From positions 48,542 to 112,541 of the forward strand of contig JAYMTA010000016.1 of the NCBI GenBank assembly GCA_036897625.1: 64,000 bases of DNA, written 5' to 3'. The notes beneath the pieces were generated by a model. That model saw nothing but the letters and a program-made list of their open reading frames with translations. It ran no database searches and was not told the origin of the DNA. Source of the DNA: Pelargonium cotyledonis. Lineage: Eukaryota; Streptophyta; Magnoliopsida; Geraniales; Geraniaceae. Each line of letters opens with the position of its first letter. The first letter of the stretch is position 1. Position numbers and translations under genes: made by a program. This document shows positions 14,111 through 25,846 of this stretch, in pieces.

Positions 14111-14689
14111 GAAAAGGTTTATAGGATTTAGGAGAGTACATTAAGGCAAGAATTCTCTTGTTAGGATCTCCGGGAATTCTCTAACCTAGTATGAAAGGGT
14201 AAAGGGCACTTCTAAGAAATAGTAAAAAGCAGGGTCAGTACTAAGCTTTTAAGTATAGGATATTCTGCTATTTTACAAGTTTGAGGCTTTAGGTTAGCTT
14301 TAGCTAGTAAAAAGTCTAGAGGTTAGAAGTACGATTAAGAGTCTCCTTGTTTTAGATTTATAAGTTTTATAAGTGTTTTGCGATTAGAACCCTTGCAGCT
14401 AATGTCTTCTGCACTCTGTAGCTTTGGAGTTACAGTATTCTGGAAAGATGTCTAGGGAAGCTTTAGCTTGAGTGATGAATTTCCAGTCTAGTAAAGAAGT
14501 AAAATAATGAAGTGAAATTCTTGTTGTTGGGCTTCGCACCTTGCTTGAAAGGAATCCGGGGTTAGCTATATACCGGGCCGAGGCTTGTTTTGAAGTAATC
14601 GGAATCGTTGATATTATATAAGTAATAGTTTTAGCTTTCCAAAGTAGTTTAGTAGTAAAGTTATAGTAAGTATTGACAGTGGAGTAAAG

Positions 14690-14752
14690 CTACGTGGTTA
14701 TAGCACCGGTTAATGTAACTAGCATCCAAGGGTTCAAGGCCAAGCCCTCCTT
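14690..14752 (+). tRNA. tRNA-like head of a tRNA-plus-tail repeat
   Basis: The D-arm wording ACGTGGTTATAGCACCGG is followed by a T-arm remnant CCAAGGGTTCAAGGCC, with loop TTCAAGG at 14733-14739. The acceptor and anticodon stems do not form. Directly after it lies CCAAGCCCTCC (14740-14750) and a tail shared with the tRNA-like sequence at 51.6 kb. That makes this more than a lone pseudogene: head and tail recur together, as in tRNA-derived short interspersed elements, although only two copies are seen here. Confidence 0.4.
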
Positions 14753-14811
14753 TTCAGTTCCTTCAAAGCTATAACTAAACTCCTCAGTTCGTTCAGAGCC
14801 ATAGATTCCTC
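14751..14811 (+). repeat. Two-unit tandem repeat, tail of tRNA-like element, copy 1
   Basis: There are two adjacent ~30-base units. The first reads TTTTCAGTTCCTTCAAAGCT onward; the second (from 14781) reads TCCTCAGTTCGTTCAGAGCC onward. They agree at about two thirds of positions. Both unit types recur, in the opposite order, at 51674-51732, and in both places the exact 11-mer CCAAGCCCTCC precedes them. Confidence 0.6.
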
Positions 14812-14875
14812 TCTTATTCAAGTTTTTGCTTTTCTTTGTAAGTCTTTTTCTTGTTGTTAGGTATTCTCTTTTAGC

Positions 14876-14940
14876 TTACTAGATAGGATTTGAACTTATA
14901 GGGGTCTCCTATATTTGGGAGCAGAAACTCTTGCTTTTAA
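14876..14940 (-). tRNA. tRNA-like sequence, degenerate
   Basis: On the minus strand the T-arm reads ATAAG, loop TTCAAAT, CCTAT, with four of five pairs. The preceding CTCC...GGAG hairpin (loop CAAATATA) sits where an anticodon arm would be, but the loop has eight bases and lacks the expected U33. There is no acceptor stem. It lies only ~65 bases beyond the tail repeat. Confidence 0.25.
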
Positions 14941-15934
14941 GTAAAAAAGGATTTATATAAAAGGTTTCTCGCCGGAATTTCTTTGATGTAATAAAGTCTA
15001 AACCCGTTTCAAAATTAATAGAGTAAATAGGTTTTTAAAAGTACTTATAAATAGACTGTTTTTTTGTAAATCGGTGCCCCCTTTTTAGAGAATTCTTCGA
15101 GTTTGTTTTACAAAGGAAACAAGGTTCAAAAAGAAAGGCTGGTATGCCCATCCAGGCAGTGGAGAAGGCTTTTACGATATTAATGTGAAATGCCATGGAA
15201 CAAAAAGCAATCCTTAATCCATGGGTTTAAAACCCTAAACCAAGATTAGAAACTTTTTGGAGCTCCCTTAGTAGTTTATTCTTTCCTATAATGCACTAGC
15301 ATATTTTTGTTAACTTGCCTTAAAAAACAAAGGGTTCTTTATCTCTACTCAGGTAGATAAAATCCGTAGTATTAAAACAAGCTTAAGACTGATTTTCTTT
15401 TTGTGAAACTAGATATTAAAAATTCCATACTTAAGGCAAGAATTGGGCGGGGATTCTTGAAGTTGTGATAATTCTCATGTAACTTCCATAACAAGCCAAA
15501 CCTTTAGCTTGACAATTCGATTAACAGCAGCATTTCCTATCTATTGCACTATTACATGAGCTAATCCTTAATTTATTTACAACAAGTATCCTTTTTACTT
15601 GTATATCGATCCTTATCAAACCGATTCTTTACCTAAGAATTCTAATTCAAGAAATCGAATTTTGGAAATTAACAACAAAAAGATATATTTAATGCATTTG
15701 ATAACTGGTCTAGATCACTAGGTATAGAAAAAACTCTTCGTATTACTACTGCAGGGAATCGCAACCATAGGTTAGCCGGAAAAAATTCACGATAGGGCTA
15801 AACTAAAAATCCACGAAACAGATACACTCTTCATACAAAAAGTACTACCATTGAAATATCTTAATCAAGACTTTTTCAAGGATCTACTTAGTAATTGAGG
15901 TTCAGGTCAATTGCAGTTTGTACAGATTTTTCGA

Positions 15935-16000
15935 ATACAAGGTGATTTGAACCCTGCGCTCATCGGGTTTGTCAAAGCACGCTTTGCTTTTTGGTTGCGT
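15935..16000 (-). tRNA. tRNA-like sequence, degenerate
   Basis: On the minus strand GCAGGGTTCAAATCACC has T-arm wording, and upstream CTTTGACAAAC could be an anticodon loop (GAC, Val). The stems are incomplete. It overlaps the hairpin at 15977-16002, so the hairpin could be the real structure and the tRNA wording fortuitous. Confidence 0.25.
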
Positions 16001-16002
16001 GC
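15977..16002. other. Six-base-pair hairpin
   Basis: GCACGC (15977-15982) and GCGTGC (15997-16002) are perfect complements around a 14-base T-rich loop. The stem is all but G+C in an A+T-rich setting. Unlike the G-run/C-run mini-palindromes it uses alternating G and C, so it is probably not a family member. Confidence 0.6.
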
Positions 16003-18973
16003 ATAAAAAACTTTGAAATAGTAATAAATGTCAATAAAATATAAATGTTCTTAGTTCATATAATCTTGGCAGTAATACCGGGCTTATCCATATATTTAGA
16101 GTCCCTTGGCAACTAAAAGAGGTACGCACAAACTACAAAGCTGAGGAGCTTTTTTGGAGAATTCATTTAAAAACAGATAGATCAAACTCTAATCGAAAGA
16201 CAGGTCACAGGTTTGGATATTTAGTACTTGGTCTCAAAATTGCTTTTGTAAATCAAGTTTATCTATGGATTTCTACACTAGGACGTTTTTTTGAGTAAAC
16301 CAATTGCGTTATACTTTTCCGGTTTTTAGTTCATCTGAAAGTCCGTGTTCTCGTATCGAATAGGGCTTGGAAAAAGGCAGTACAATCTGTTATAAATATA
16401 TATATATATATATAAGTTTTAAGGATAAGTCAGGTGTCCCCTCCTCCCATGCACCAAGAAGTCCTTAAGAATAGAATTAGCAGTTATTAAGTTATTAAAA
16501 AGGCAGGGAGGGCTACCTTCTTAGGTAGTACAAGGTAAACTCAAGCTTTCAGGCTATTAAAAAGTTGGCTTTTTACTACCGTACATTTTCAAATGTTAGT
16601 CCATTTACTTCTACTGGAAATTCTTTCCTTTTTAATTAGTGACTCCTCCTCTAGCTCTGAGAACCCCGGCCGACAAGTCCGAAACCCTCAGATGTTATCT
16701 AATTGCTATAGAATCCCTGCTACAATTAAGTTAATACGAATTTCTCGCTCTGAAGTCTCGTTTACAAACTAAAGAAATTTTGTATATTCACGCAACCAAC
16801 CAATTTGGTTTACCTCTATAAGATATATAAAATAGGATATATAAAATCTCGGAAGTACTCTATATTTTTCTTTTAGTTTTATATCTTTCCGTTCCCCTAC
16901 GTTTAAATATTACCTAGTTAATAGGCTTAAAATCTGGAACACAAAACCGCTTATCTAGATATTTTCTTTCATTCTGATACGGGTGTTCTGTCCCTATTCA
17001 GGTCTATTCTATATCTATCTTAACTTCATTTGTTAACAAAAAATCACTTTTTTCCGGGAGTCCCCTAGGTTTTTTCGAAATATAAATAATAGGAGATAGT
17101 GAAGTTGTTATGTATAAAGCCTCTGAAAAGAATTTGGTTCTGGCCTGTTTCCGAAGATTGTTCGTATCCTGTAAATTTGTAGCTTTTCTGTTTAGTTTTA
17201 TCCTTATTGCAACCTTATATTACTTAGTTTTGAAAGAGCTAGTATTAGCCCCTTTGTTCCCTGTATTCTAAAAGGGTACTTTATAGTTAAAGTGGGACCC
17301 CTTAAAACCAAAACCTTAGCTTTCCCATGTTTTGAAATTACTCTCTATTTCTAAAACTGGTTCTTAAAACCCTCATTTGCCAGGAAACGCCTCATGTAAC
17401 AGGGAACTCTTCTTAAAAATCAGTCGGCATTCTATAATGCAAGTCTTCCTATTTCTACTAAGTAAGACCCGTATTTAACCTTGTACATGTAGCTCCATTT
17501 CATGGCGCTCTACCGCTTGGGATTTTAGCGAGAGCAATACGACTAAATCAAAGGAACTTATTAAAAATGTTTTGGAGTTTATTACATACGTGTTTTTAGT
17601 TATTCAAAAGTATATCCAGTATTGCTAAAGTGACATAGCCCAACGTCTATGGGAAATCCTAAGTTTCAGCTATAACTTTATTATACTAAAAAACTATTTA
17701 CCTTCAAAGGAAATCCTAGAAAGCTATGGATCGTAGCATGTGTGAGTAGCAGATCCTTTCTTATAACTCTAGATTTATTTAACAAGGAATGCAGCTTAGC
17801 CTAATTCTTCGTAATTTTAGTGTAACTACTTTTGTTTAAAACAATAGAAGTTTAGTTTGCTTAGCTTGCCCTTACCTTTGACGTTGTAGCTAATTTATAT
17901 AATAAGAGAGTACTTGTTTCATAAAAAGATTCTGTAAACAAAAAGGTAGGGTTTTGTAGATAACAAATTCTTACATTAAGCCCACTTTTCAGAATTTACT
18001 AAGAAGTTATAGTGATAGAAGGTTCTTAGTTTAGTTAAAGATAAAGAAAGTTTATATAGCAAGGTCTATCCTTAAATTGGAACTCATTTAACCTATAATA
18101 AGCTGTAATTTGAATTACCTAATAGGAGTCCAATTGAGTCGGGTTTCCAGTTTTTAGTTAATAATTTCCAAGGAAGTGGGCATCTTGTTTCAAATAGTTA
18201 ACATTCAAATAGGCTTAAGTAAATTTCCAACTAAAGAGTTCTTCTAGGGAATTATAAATTTGGCTTTTAAGCAGGAGTTTCGGAGACTTTAAATAGGAGT
18301 AGCGTGGCCCATTTCCCCTTTTTTGTTTTGCTTTATTTAGTTCTGTAGGACAGCAATTACCAAAAGAATAACTATCTAACAAGATCAAAATCCTAATCTA
18401 GATCTAGCTATATCTAAATGGACAAACCCTTTTTGTTGAGCCAACTTTTATACTCTTTTTATATCAGCCTACCCGATTCTGTACAATAAGTCCCAATCCT
18501 TAACTTCAGAGTGCTTCAATTAAGTTAAGAGGAATTTCTTTAAGAACACCCAGAATAGTTGGAAAAAAAGGTGTCGTCTAAGACAAATACCAAGTTCTAA
18601 AAAGCATTAATTTGACCTAAATAAAGGGTACATGTAACTTTAACCTTTGAATGTCGGAACAAAGAGAGAATGAACCACTTCAAAATGAGCAGTATGGGCT
18701 CGTACTAAAATATAGACCGTTGAAAACTAAAATTATACTCAAGTAAGGCTTGAAATAGGAAGGGTTATCAAGTAACAACTAAAGACCCTGTATCTAAGTG
18801 ATTAAAATACGAGTAGACAAAAGCAGGAGTCCTCTACAAACAAGAAAAAGGGCAGTACATAATTACTGCAAAGTCCCCACTTAACTTCTTTTCTCTTACA
18901 TCGTATTAACACCTCAGCGAGAGCAAGACAACTACACTTATGTGTAACACATAACGGATATTCCAGAGTCTGA

Positions 18974-19620
18974 CGCCAGACCTTCCTCTTTTTAGAATCC
19001 TTTTTGCAATCCAGTCGTTTATCAACGGCATTACTTTATCACATTGATACCAAAACCAGCAACTGCAGCATCGATGGTACGTTTTTTTGACATGACAACA
19101 TTTACTAACTTTCCTCTAATAACCTTTTTGATTTTACCAAATAATTAAAAAACATTAGTAAAAATTCTTTGGAATAAAGGAATGACCCATTACTACCTCT
19201 GTGCAGATAAACTTGAATATGCCTATTTCTCAGTGTTTTATAAACAAAGTCTATCTGTTTGCTAGTATCTTTATCACGCAACCCGTAAGAAAAGTACTTG
19301 GTACTCTGAGAATAGCGGCAGAGTAATAGAACTTCCTTATGCGCACTTTGTGCTTACAATTGTATAAACAAAAATACGTACAACAAAACAGTCTTAGTAG
19401 AAATGCCATGATTCAAATGCTGTTAGCTACACAGATCAGCTTTGTTATCCTTGCTAAGAATCTTATTCGTACACTAGTTATGCAAATCCAAAATTTGCGG
19501 GCACCTTTTCTTCAGTACTCTTTAACGTCCTTTCAAAGGTATATAAGCCGAGTTTTACTAAATCTGTGAAGTTTTTCCCAACAAAAATAATGTAGGAGTT
19601 TGCAGCAAATCCTTATTAAG
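18974..19620 (-). other. Coding-like island, minus strand, frames shift
   Basis: About 650 bases with no mini-palindromes. On the minus strand, 19353-19105 is open for 82 codons before TAG, with varied, protein-like content (it includes SNGSFLYSKEFLL). Just downstream another frame is open at 19144-19031 (37 codons, ending TIDAAVAGFGINVIK and TAA). Upstream, a third frame is open for over 30 codons either side of one TGA. An opposing 76-codon frame exists on the plus strand (19339-19569). No start with a ribosome-binding site, and no family recognised. It could be a decayed or frameshifted gene, a gene needing RNA editing, or chance, since single open runs of this size are expected in 64 kb. 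Confidence 0.25.
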
Positions 19621-19849
19621 AAAAGGGGTACACCGAGTAAGTAAGAAGTATATAAAAAGAGTATAGAAACACAAAGAAAAGTCCTATACAAGTTTCCTTA
19701 AGTTTCTGTACTCTTTTTGGAGTCTAAGGCAATGGAAGGGTAAGTAAAGTACTCTCTTTTTAATGACTTAGATACAAATAGATTGAGCTCATCCTTTCCA
19801 ATGTAGTAATACGTAAAGTGAGCAGGTATGTTCTTTGGAGTATAGTCAA

Positions 19850-19920
19850 GCATTTCTATTCAGTTGGTAGATCACTGGTTAGTTTGATCGGCATGCAAAG
19901 GTTCGAGCCGTTTTATTCCA
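19850..19920 (+). tRNA. tRNA-like sequence (Asn-type anticodon), degenerate
   Basis: This is one of the clearest tRNA outlines in the window. The D-arm reads ATTCAGTTGGTAGATC. The anticodon stem CTGGT/ATCGG pairs at all five positions with G-T, enclosing loop TAGTTTG (anticodon GUU, but U33 replaced by A). The T loop TTCGAGC is at 19902-19908 with four of five stem pairs. The acceptor strands (AGCATTT and TATTCCA) do not pair and the D-stem has two mismatches. It would not be functional without editing. Confidence 0.45.
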
Positions 19921-22900
19921 GTAGTAATTTAGGATTTGGCTTGTTTAGGGTCTCCAAGTTGAGGCCTCCTACTTAGTCTTGAGAAACCATCTTGCTAAGT
20001 AGTATGGTTGACTTATTGTTCTCAATCTCGATTTAGATGTTAAAATTGCCCTTTATTTCAGGGGAATTTTCCTCGAGTAATTCTCTTATTTACCCAGCCC
20101 AAAGCTATTGAGTCTTTTTTTAGTATCTTTAAGGGTTCCCGTTTGTGTACCTTTTAAGAAGTAACCTTAGAACTCTTATTATATTCAAAAGTATCTGTTA
20201 AGACTAAGGCACTAGTTTTTCTACTCATTGGGGTCCCTCAAAGCAAAGCTAAAACACGAAAAGGGTTGACTTTTGTTATGTATATACGCGCTACAGAAAC
20301 CTCTTAGCGTAAAAAGGTTCCCTTTTAAGCTTGATAGGAGGAAGAGTTCGAGTTATTCGTTTTAGTTTTCTAGTGTCCTTATAAAAAGCATAGTATAGGT
20401 TTTTTCCTTTTTAAAATGGAATTTACTAAGGGGTGTATAAGCCCACTTTTGAATAACCTTTATACAATTCCATCCAGTCGAAAGAAAAAGGGGGTCCTCA
20501 ATATAGAGATAGAGCACCTAAATTAAGAGATTAATTCTGGACCTTTCTCGTAGGCTATAACATTTTAGAAACCCCGCTGCTAGCTGGATTCTGCATGACT
20601 CTTAAAGTCCTTTTGTCTGTGCTTTATTTAGATTTTAATATGTTTATCTGTCATTTCAAGAATAATTAACGCGACACCCTCTAGCAGTCTAGGAACTAGA
20701 ACTCTTCGACTTTTGCTTCTTAGGGAAGTCGGGAAAGAAACCTAAGCCGAGTTATTATAAATTTCATATCTATAATTGCAGAGTAGTTTTAGTTTAAAGT
20801 AAGAGTTTTTATAATTTGTTATCTTGGAGTTTTCAATATGTTCAGAATTTCCTTATATTCACCAGGAGTTCTATTCTTGTGGGGTTGTGCTTTAGTGTTA
20901 ACTAGATCCTTTTTTCTACGGAAACTTAGAATAATGAAATAGGTTTTAATCAGTAGTAATAAATACTTAATTGTAAGTACTAACAACTCTAATAAGAAGG
21001 CACTCACTCGATCCCCAACAAACGGAAGGAGTAATCCTAGCCTTATGCCCAAAACGTCATAATGCACATAACTTAGCTAGCCTGTGACTAAAATAAACTT
21101 TGTGAGTAGAAGTTTTTACCTGATATTCGTAGCAATTATCACTTAGATAAATCCCAGCTTTTATAACAATAGTTAGACAAAAGGGGGGCTCACACACAAG
21201 AGTTTAGGAAGCATTTTTGCTTAAGAAGTTGTCTTAGTCTGAGATTCCTTACATTTTTTTTAAGATTTTTAGAGTTTTTTTACCTTTGAATTGATCACGA
21301 TTATTAAATTCTATTAAGTTGTTTAGGCAGTCTTAATATGGAAATTCTTATCTTTCAAATATGTTTTCTTGTTGAGCTCACGCGATGCCCCAGTTTACTA
21401 GATCGACCCACGACTCAATGGAATTAACATAACTCTAATGAAAGAGTTGTTCAGAGTACTCATTTGTTATAGGGTAAACTCTATAATAATTTATACTATT
21501 ATACTATGATATTGGTGAGAATATACAACTTACTGTATTCATTTTATGGAATATGGAATCTAAAAGCCTTAAGAAGAACACTATTATGATTCTTTAATTA
21601 CCTGTGTAAATTTAAAGCTCTCAAAACTTTTTTTTTTCAAACTTGGAAGTTTTTCCGAACTTTCTTGAACAAAACGACGGTTAATAAGTAATGAAAACTA
21701 CTTTCCAAAAACTTTTGAGCCTTAGTAAAATTCGTAGAACTCAAAGCGTAAGTTAAATCCTGTCCTAAAGACAATAGGGAAAACACTTAGATTAAGGGAA
21801 CAGCTATTATATAAGATCCGCTCCGGGGCTCATTAAGAATGTAGAGACTCTCTAGTTTGAAATTCGATAAGAATTTACTACATTGGGATAGGCCAGAATT
21901 CCATTTTGGTAGGCTTTTCTATGAATTCTTGTCCTACTTTATAGGCGCCCTAAATTATAGTATAGAGAAGTCCTATTTGTTCAACCCGCGAGTATCCTCA
22001 CCTTTCATCTTATATTACAAGAATTCTAAATACTAACCTTTAACTAATCTAGAGTCTTCAAATATATCAAAAGCAGCATTAGTTTAGGTTAAAAAACTTT
22101 TTATCGGCATGCTCGTTAAGCAGTTCAGATTCTTTTATTTGAATCTTGCCTTCATTAGAATTAGAGTACAGAATACATCAGCTACAAGGGTTTCAAGTAC
22201 AATTTCAACTTACAATTAGGCTGACTCCCTTAAACTATCTCTTAGAGATTCTTATGGTTTGCCGACTGGAACAACTAAGACAATACTAGATTCTAATCGC
22301 ATAGCACTTATATAAGACTAAGAATTCTCTCTCTCCTTATTTTTTGAAAGCTCCGAATCACTTAAATGGTTACTTTCACCTGCTATAACTCTCCCAGAAT
22401 CCAGTTTCTCCCCAAAAATTAGCTAAAGGGGACTTTCTGGGGTAAGTGTCTTTATATCTTGTATAAAAAATCTCTATTCTTTTTATGTATTTCTTAGTTT
22501 ATACTCCAGTTCTTACTCCAGTTCCTAGAAGCTGCTTATCTACTATAATTTTCCTGTCTAAAGGGCTTGTAATTTCGTAGAAGGGGAGTAATAGAGCAAG
22601 GGATCTCTTTAACAAGTGTAGTGTATGACTTTTTTTGTTCCGAGGCTCTAGAGACGTCTTATATAGGGTCCGCCGTAAAGTAAACTACAAGACCAAGTCT
22701 AAGAGACTCTATTTCATTCCCGGATCTTAGTTTCAAGAGGTGGTAAGGATTCGTATAAATAATTATATCCCAGTTCCAGGTTTCTCAAAGAGGGTAACCA
22801 GGGGTAGCTTGCTAACTAAAAGAGTATACTTAATAAAGCAGATATTGTTATTAGTAATCTAAGATACTAGGTGTATGCTAGTAATTCCTGAGTAAAAAAC

Positions 22901-25820
22901 TAATAGGAAGTTTCTTAATTCTTTGTCTAAAATTTTTCTATTTGTGTCGTATGCTATAGTTTTTGATATTTTATTTAAGGGTTTCTTGAAAGTCCTAATA
23001 AAGGAGACCGAAGACAAGCTCTATGAAAATAAAATTTATATACTTTATTAAGGGTTTACTGCGCCAGGAGACCACCTTTAACCCTACGTCCAGTTCCCCG
23101 AAACCTTTGTTTATTAAAAATTTTAAGACTTAGCAAGTAGTACTATAAAGGATTTACCGAGAAGAGTCTTGCTTTTGCTCAACTTTCTCACAAATTAGCC
23201 AAACAAAAATCGCTTGGTTTACGCTTTTTTGACACTTAACATACGACACATATAAGATCTATTTTCCCTTACTTTCATCGATAATTCGCCGCTTACAGTA
23301 TTTCCTCTTCTTTGAACTTATATAATTAGGGTTTCCTTTCAAATAAGTTTGAGTTACATAACAGTTTACATGACTCTGGGTTAGGGCATATTTAGTCTGA
23401 CCTGGCTCTTAAGGTCCCTTATCTATTTCTGAGATTTATTTAATAGGTTCCTGTGAATACTTTATCGAAGCGAATCTCTAAAGATTTTTATAGAATAACT
23501 AGGTTTTCATAAGAGAAGTTCTTTGTCACACGAACGTCCCGTTGGGAAGGGTTTTATGACTAGTCCCAGAAATAGAGAGTGAAATTGACTAATTTCAAAA
23601 AAAGAAGCCAACCTAAAGAATTAGGCTTAGGCACGGAATACGGTTTATTCTTCATCGTAGGAAACGGGTTTTTACATACTTAAGGGCTTCTCACAGAACA
23701 AATTGAGCTGATGTTTTTGCGCCCTGTGCTTGACATGTATTCCAGATAACAAAGAGCGGTTTGATATTAAGTCTATGGAATGCTGGTTATAGTATTTCCT
23801 TTACAGAGATAAGGTCAATGCCCTTCATTCAGGACTCTTATTAAGATATAGTAAAAATTTTTAAATAGTCTAAAGAAAGCTTATACGACGGAGATAGTGT
23901 CGGGTAAAAAAGTCCCACTCAGACTAAGTATTTAAGAGTAAATTCCGAACGGAATAGTTTTCTTAGGAGTCTTACTATATTATCCGAATGGGTGGGATCA
24001 AACAAAAAGTTGTAGGATGTATTCTATATGGGCAAGACTTGACTAAAGGAGTGGACTAACTACTAGTTGTTTATTAGTTCCTTTTCTGGGAGTGCCCTCT
24101 ATAAACTGAGTGCAACACATCTTTGAAAGCAGTCAAAAAAGAAGGAGTGTCTATACGCCTTGTGGCTTGTTTGGGTACTCTTCAAAGAATATTCGAGTGT
24201 TGGCAGACTAAACGCTTAAAAGTCGAATTCGATCTTTCTTTACAATATACTGGGTACCCCTATATAACCCCAGAATTCAAAACACCCACCCCTCCATGTA
24301 CAGCTGTATCTGTTTTGAATAAGAGAGTCCTTAAGAATTGTCTTTTTTTAATCCTTGGATTTTGCAAAAATAAAAAGCCTATACTATGTGCTTCTTTACT
24401 AGATTTATATTTCAAACTCTACTGAAGTTAACGTATATAAGACTATCTCCAATAAAAGAGAAATTTTCTTGTATAAAAAGGGTGTCTTGTGGAATAGTTA
24501 ACGGTATAAAAAGGCCCAAGATCTCATAAATATTATTTGAACAAGAAAGCTTTAAAGATCCACCCTTACTCTCTAGGGTACCCTAGACAAGAGAAGCCAA
24601 TGCAGATTAATGTCGATAGACAGACGAAAGATTTAAGTTCCTTTCTTTATATATATATTTTTTTTTGCAAGTGACTCTATTTTTATAATAATTTTCCTTT
24701 AACTAAGATATAATACTCTACTACTATTAGAGAATAGACACAGCACTCTTTTCAGATTAGTAGATACTCATAAATTTCTTTTTCTATTCTGCAACTCCCC
24801 ACCCTACGGGTTGTTATGTGCTCTTCCTTAGTAAATTTGGAGCTTTTGAACGGATTTCGTAAAAGTCTAACGTGTAACCTGGATATAAATAGAGGCTTCT
24901 TTAGAACAAGGGAATCTCATTTTGCTCTTAACTATAAATCTTGTAAATTGGGTATTTTTCTATATTACCTTTTGGTAGTTCTACTCATACAAGATTGAAC
25001 TGCAAAATAATTAATAAGAAGTCAGCTCCACCTCAGATCTTTTTTGAGTTTGAGATATTAAAATTTTTTTTTTAAAGCACATTTTATAGGTATGTAACAT
25101 AAAATTACGGAGGGGGCAATTTCCTATATTGCTATTAAGCATCATTACTATGGTTTTAGTTAAACTTCAGAGATTAGTTACAGGAATCTCAATCTTAAAG
25201 GAAAGAAACTATAGGATTTATATAAGTTACTGCTACTGAATGTACTTAGAAAAACTTTCTTACATAGATTGAGGATACTTTTTTAGAGACAGGTTTACAA
25301 GCTTACTTAAATCAGAGAATACGAGCTTTCCATAGGGTTACGTACCTAATAAAAGGGTAGAAAATACCTGAATTATAAGTCTCACACTTTTTCCTAACAG
25401 CTCCATTGCCATTAAAAATGCAACTTTACAGACTATATTGGAGCTCCTTTCATACCTATTTGAGAGCCCCATAAATATTATTTTATTTACTTCCTACAGT
25501 ATAACCCTACTTTTCCTTAACTCAAGAACAAGTCTTTTTTAGATAGAGTAAGTGTAGTATTCTAAGCTTTTTTCTAATCCTTAATTTGTAGGGCTTCCCA
25601 TTCATTTACTAATACTGAGAATTTAATATCCTTTCTTTTTTATCATAGTAAATCCTAGATCAAAGAGGACCAGATCCTGTCGATTTATAGGTAGAAATGC
25701 CCTTTGCTTAAGTTAATAAGAATTCGGTTACTTATTTGACACAAACTCTAATCTTGTATACTATAGAGACTCCTTTTCCACGGATACAGATAAGAGGTTC
25801 CTTTGGATAGGTTCCTCTAT

Positions 25821-25846
25821 TATGATATTATGATATAATATAAAGA
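25821..25846. repeat. Short tandem repeat
   Basis: Two near-adjacent copies of ATTATGAT followed by an AT-rich tail. Simple-sequence slippage is the likely origin. Confidence 0.5.

Larger units (their letters stand above)
13280..14880. other. Island with few mini-palindromes
   Basis: Compared with its flanks this stretch carries few G-run/C-run motifs, and much of it is richer in G and T on the plus strand. No gene is recognised. It holds a GT microsatellite (14094-14110), a tRNA-like sequence (14690-14752) and a two-unit tail repeat (14751-14811). An open stretch near 14520-14585 with weak tRNA wording on the minus strand was not convincing enough to list. Confidence 0.35.
14880..18970. other. 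Gene-poor A+T-rich region with mini-palindromes
   Basis: No gene recognised. The mini-palindrome family is well represented (for example GGGAGTCCC at 17056-17064 and GGTGTCCCC near 16432). One tRNA-like sequence and one clean hairpin near 15.98 kb are listed separately. A (TA)n run lies at about 16394-16414. Confidence 0.6.

Noticed and set aside
18974-19090. Plus-strand open frame opposite the coding-like island
   Set aside because: It first looked about 58 codons long, but a recount of the T run at 19082-19088 puts a TGA at 19088-19090, leaving only 38 codons.
24123-24425. 100-codon open frame, the longest in the window
   Set aside because: TTG start, no ribosome-binding site, no recognisable domain, and it runs through a mini-palindrome (GGGTACCCC). 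A length of about 100 codons is expected by chance in 64 kb of this composition.
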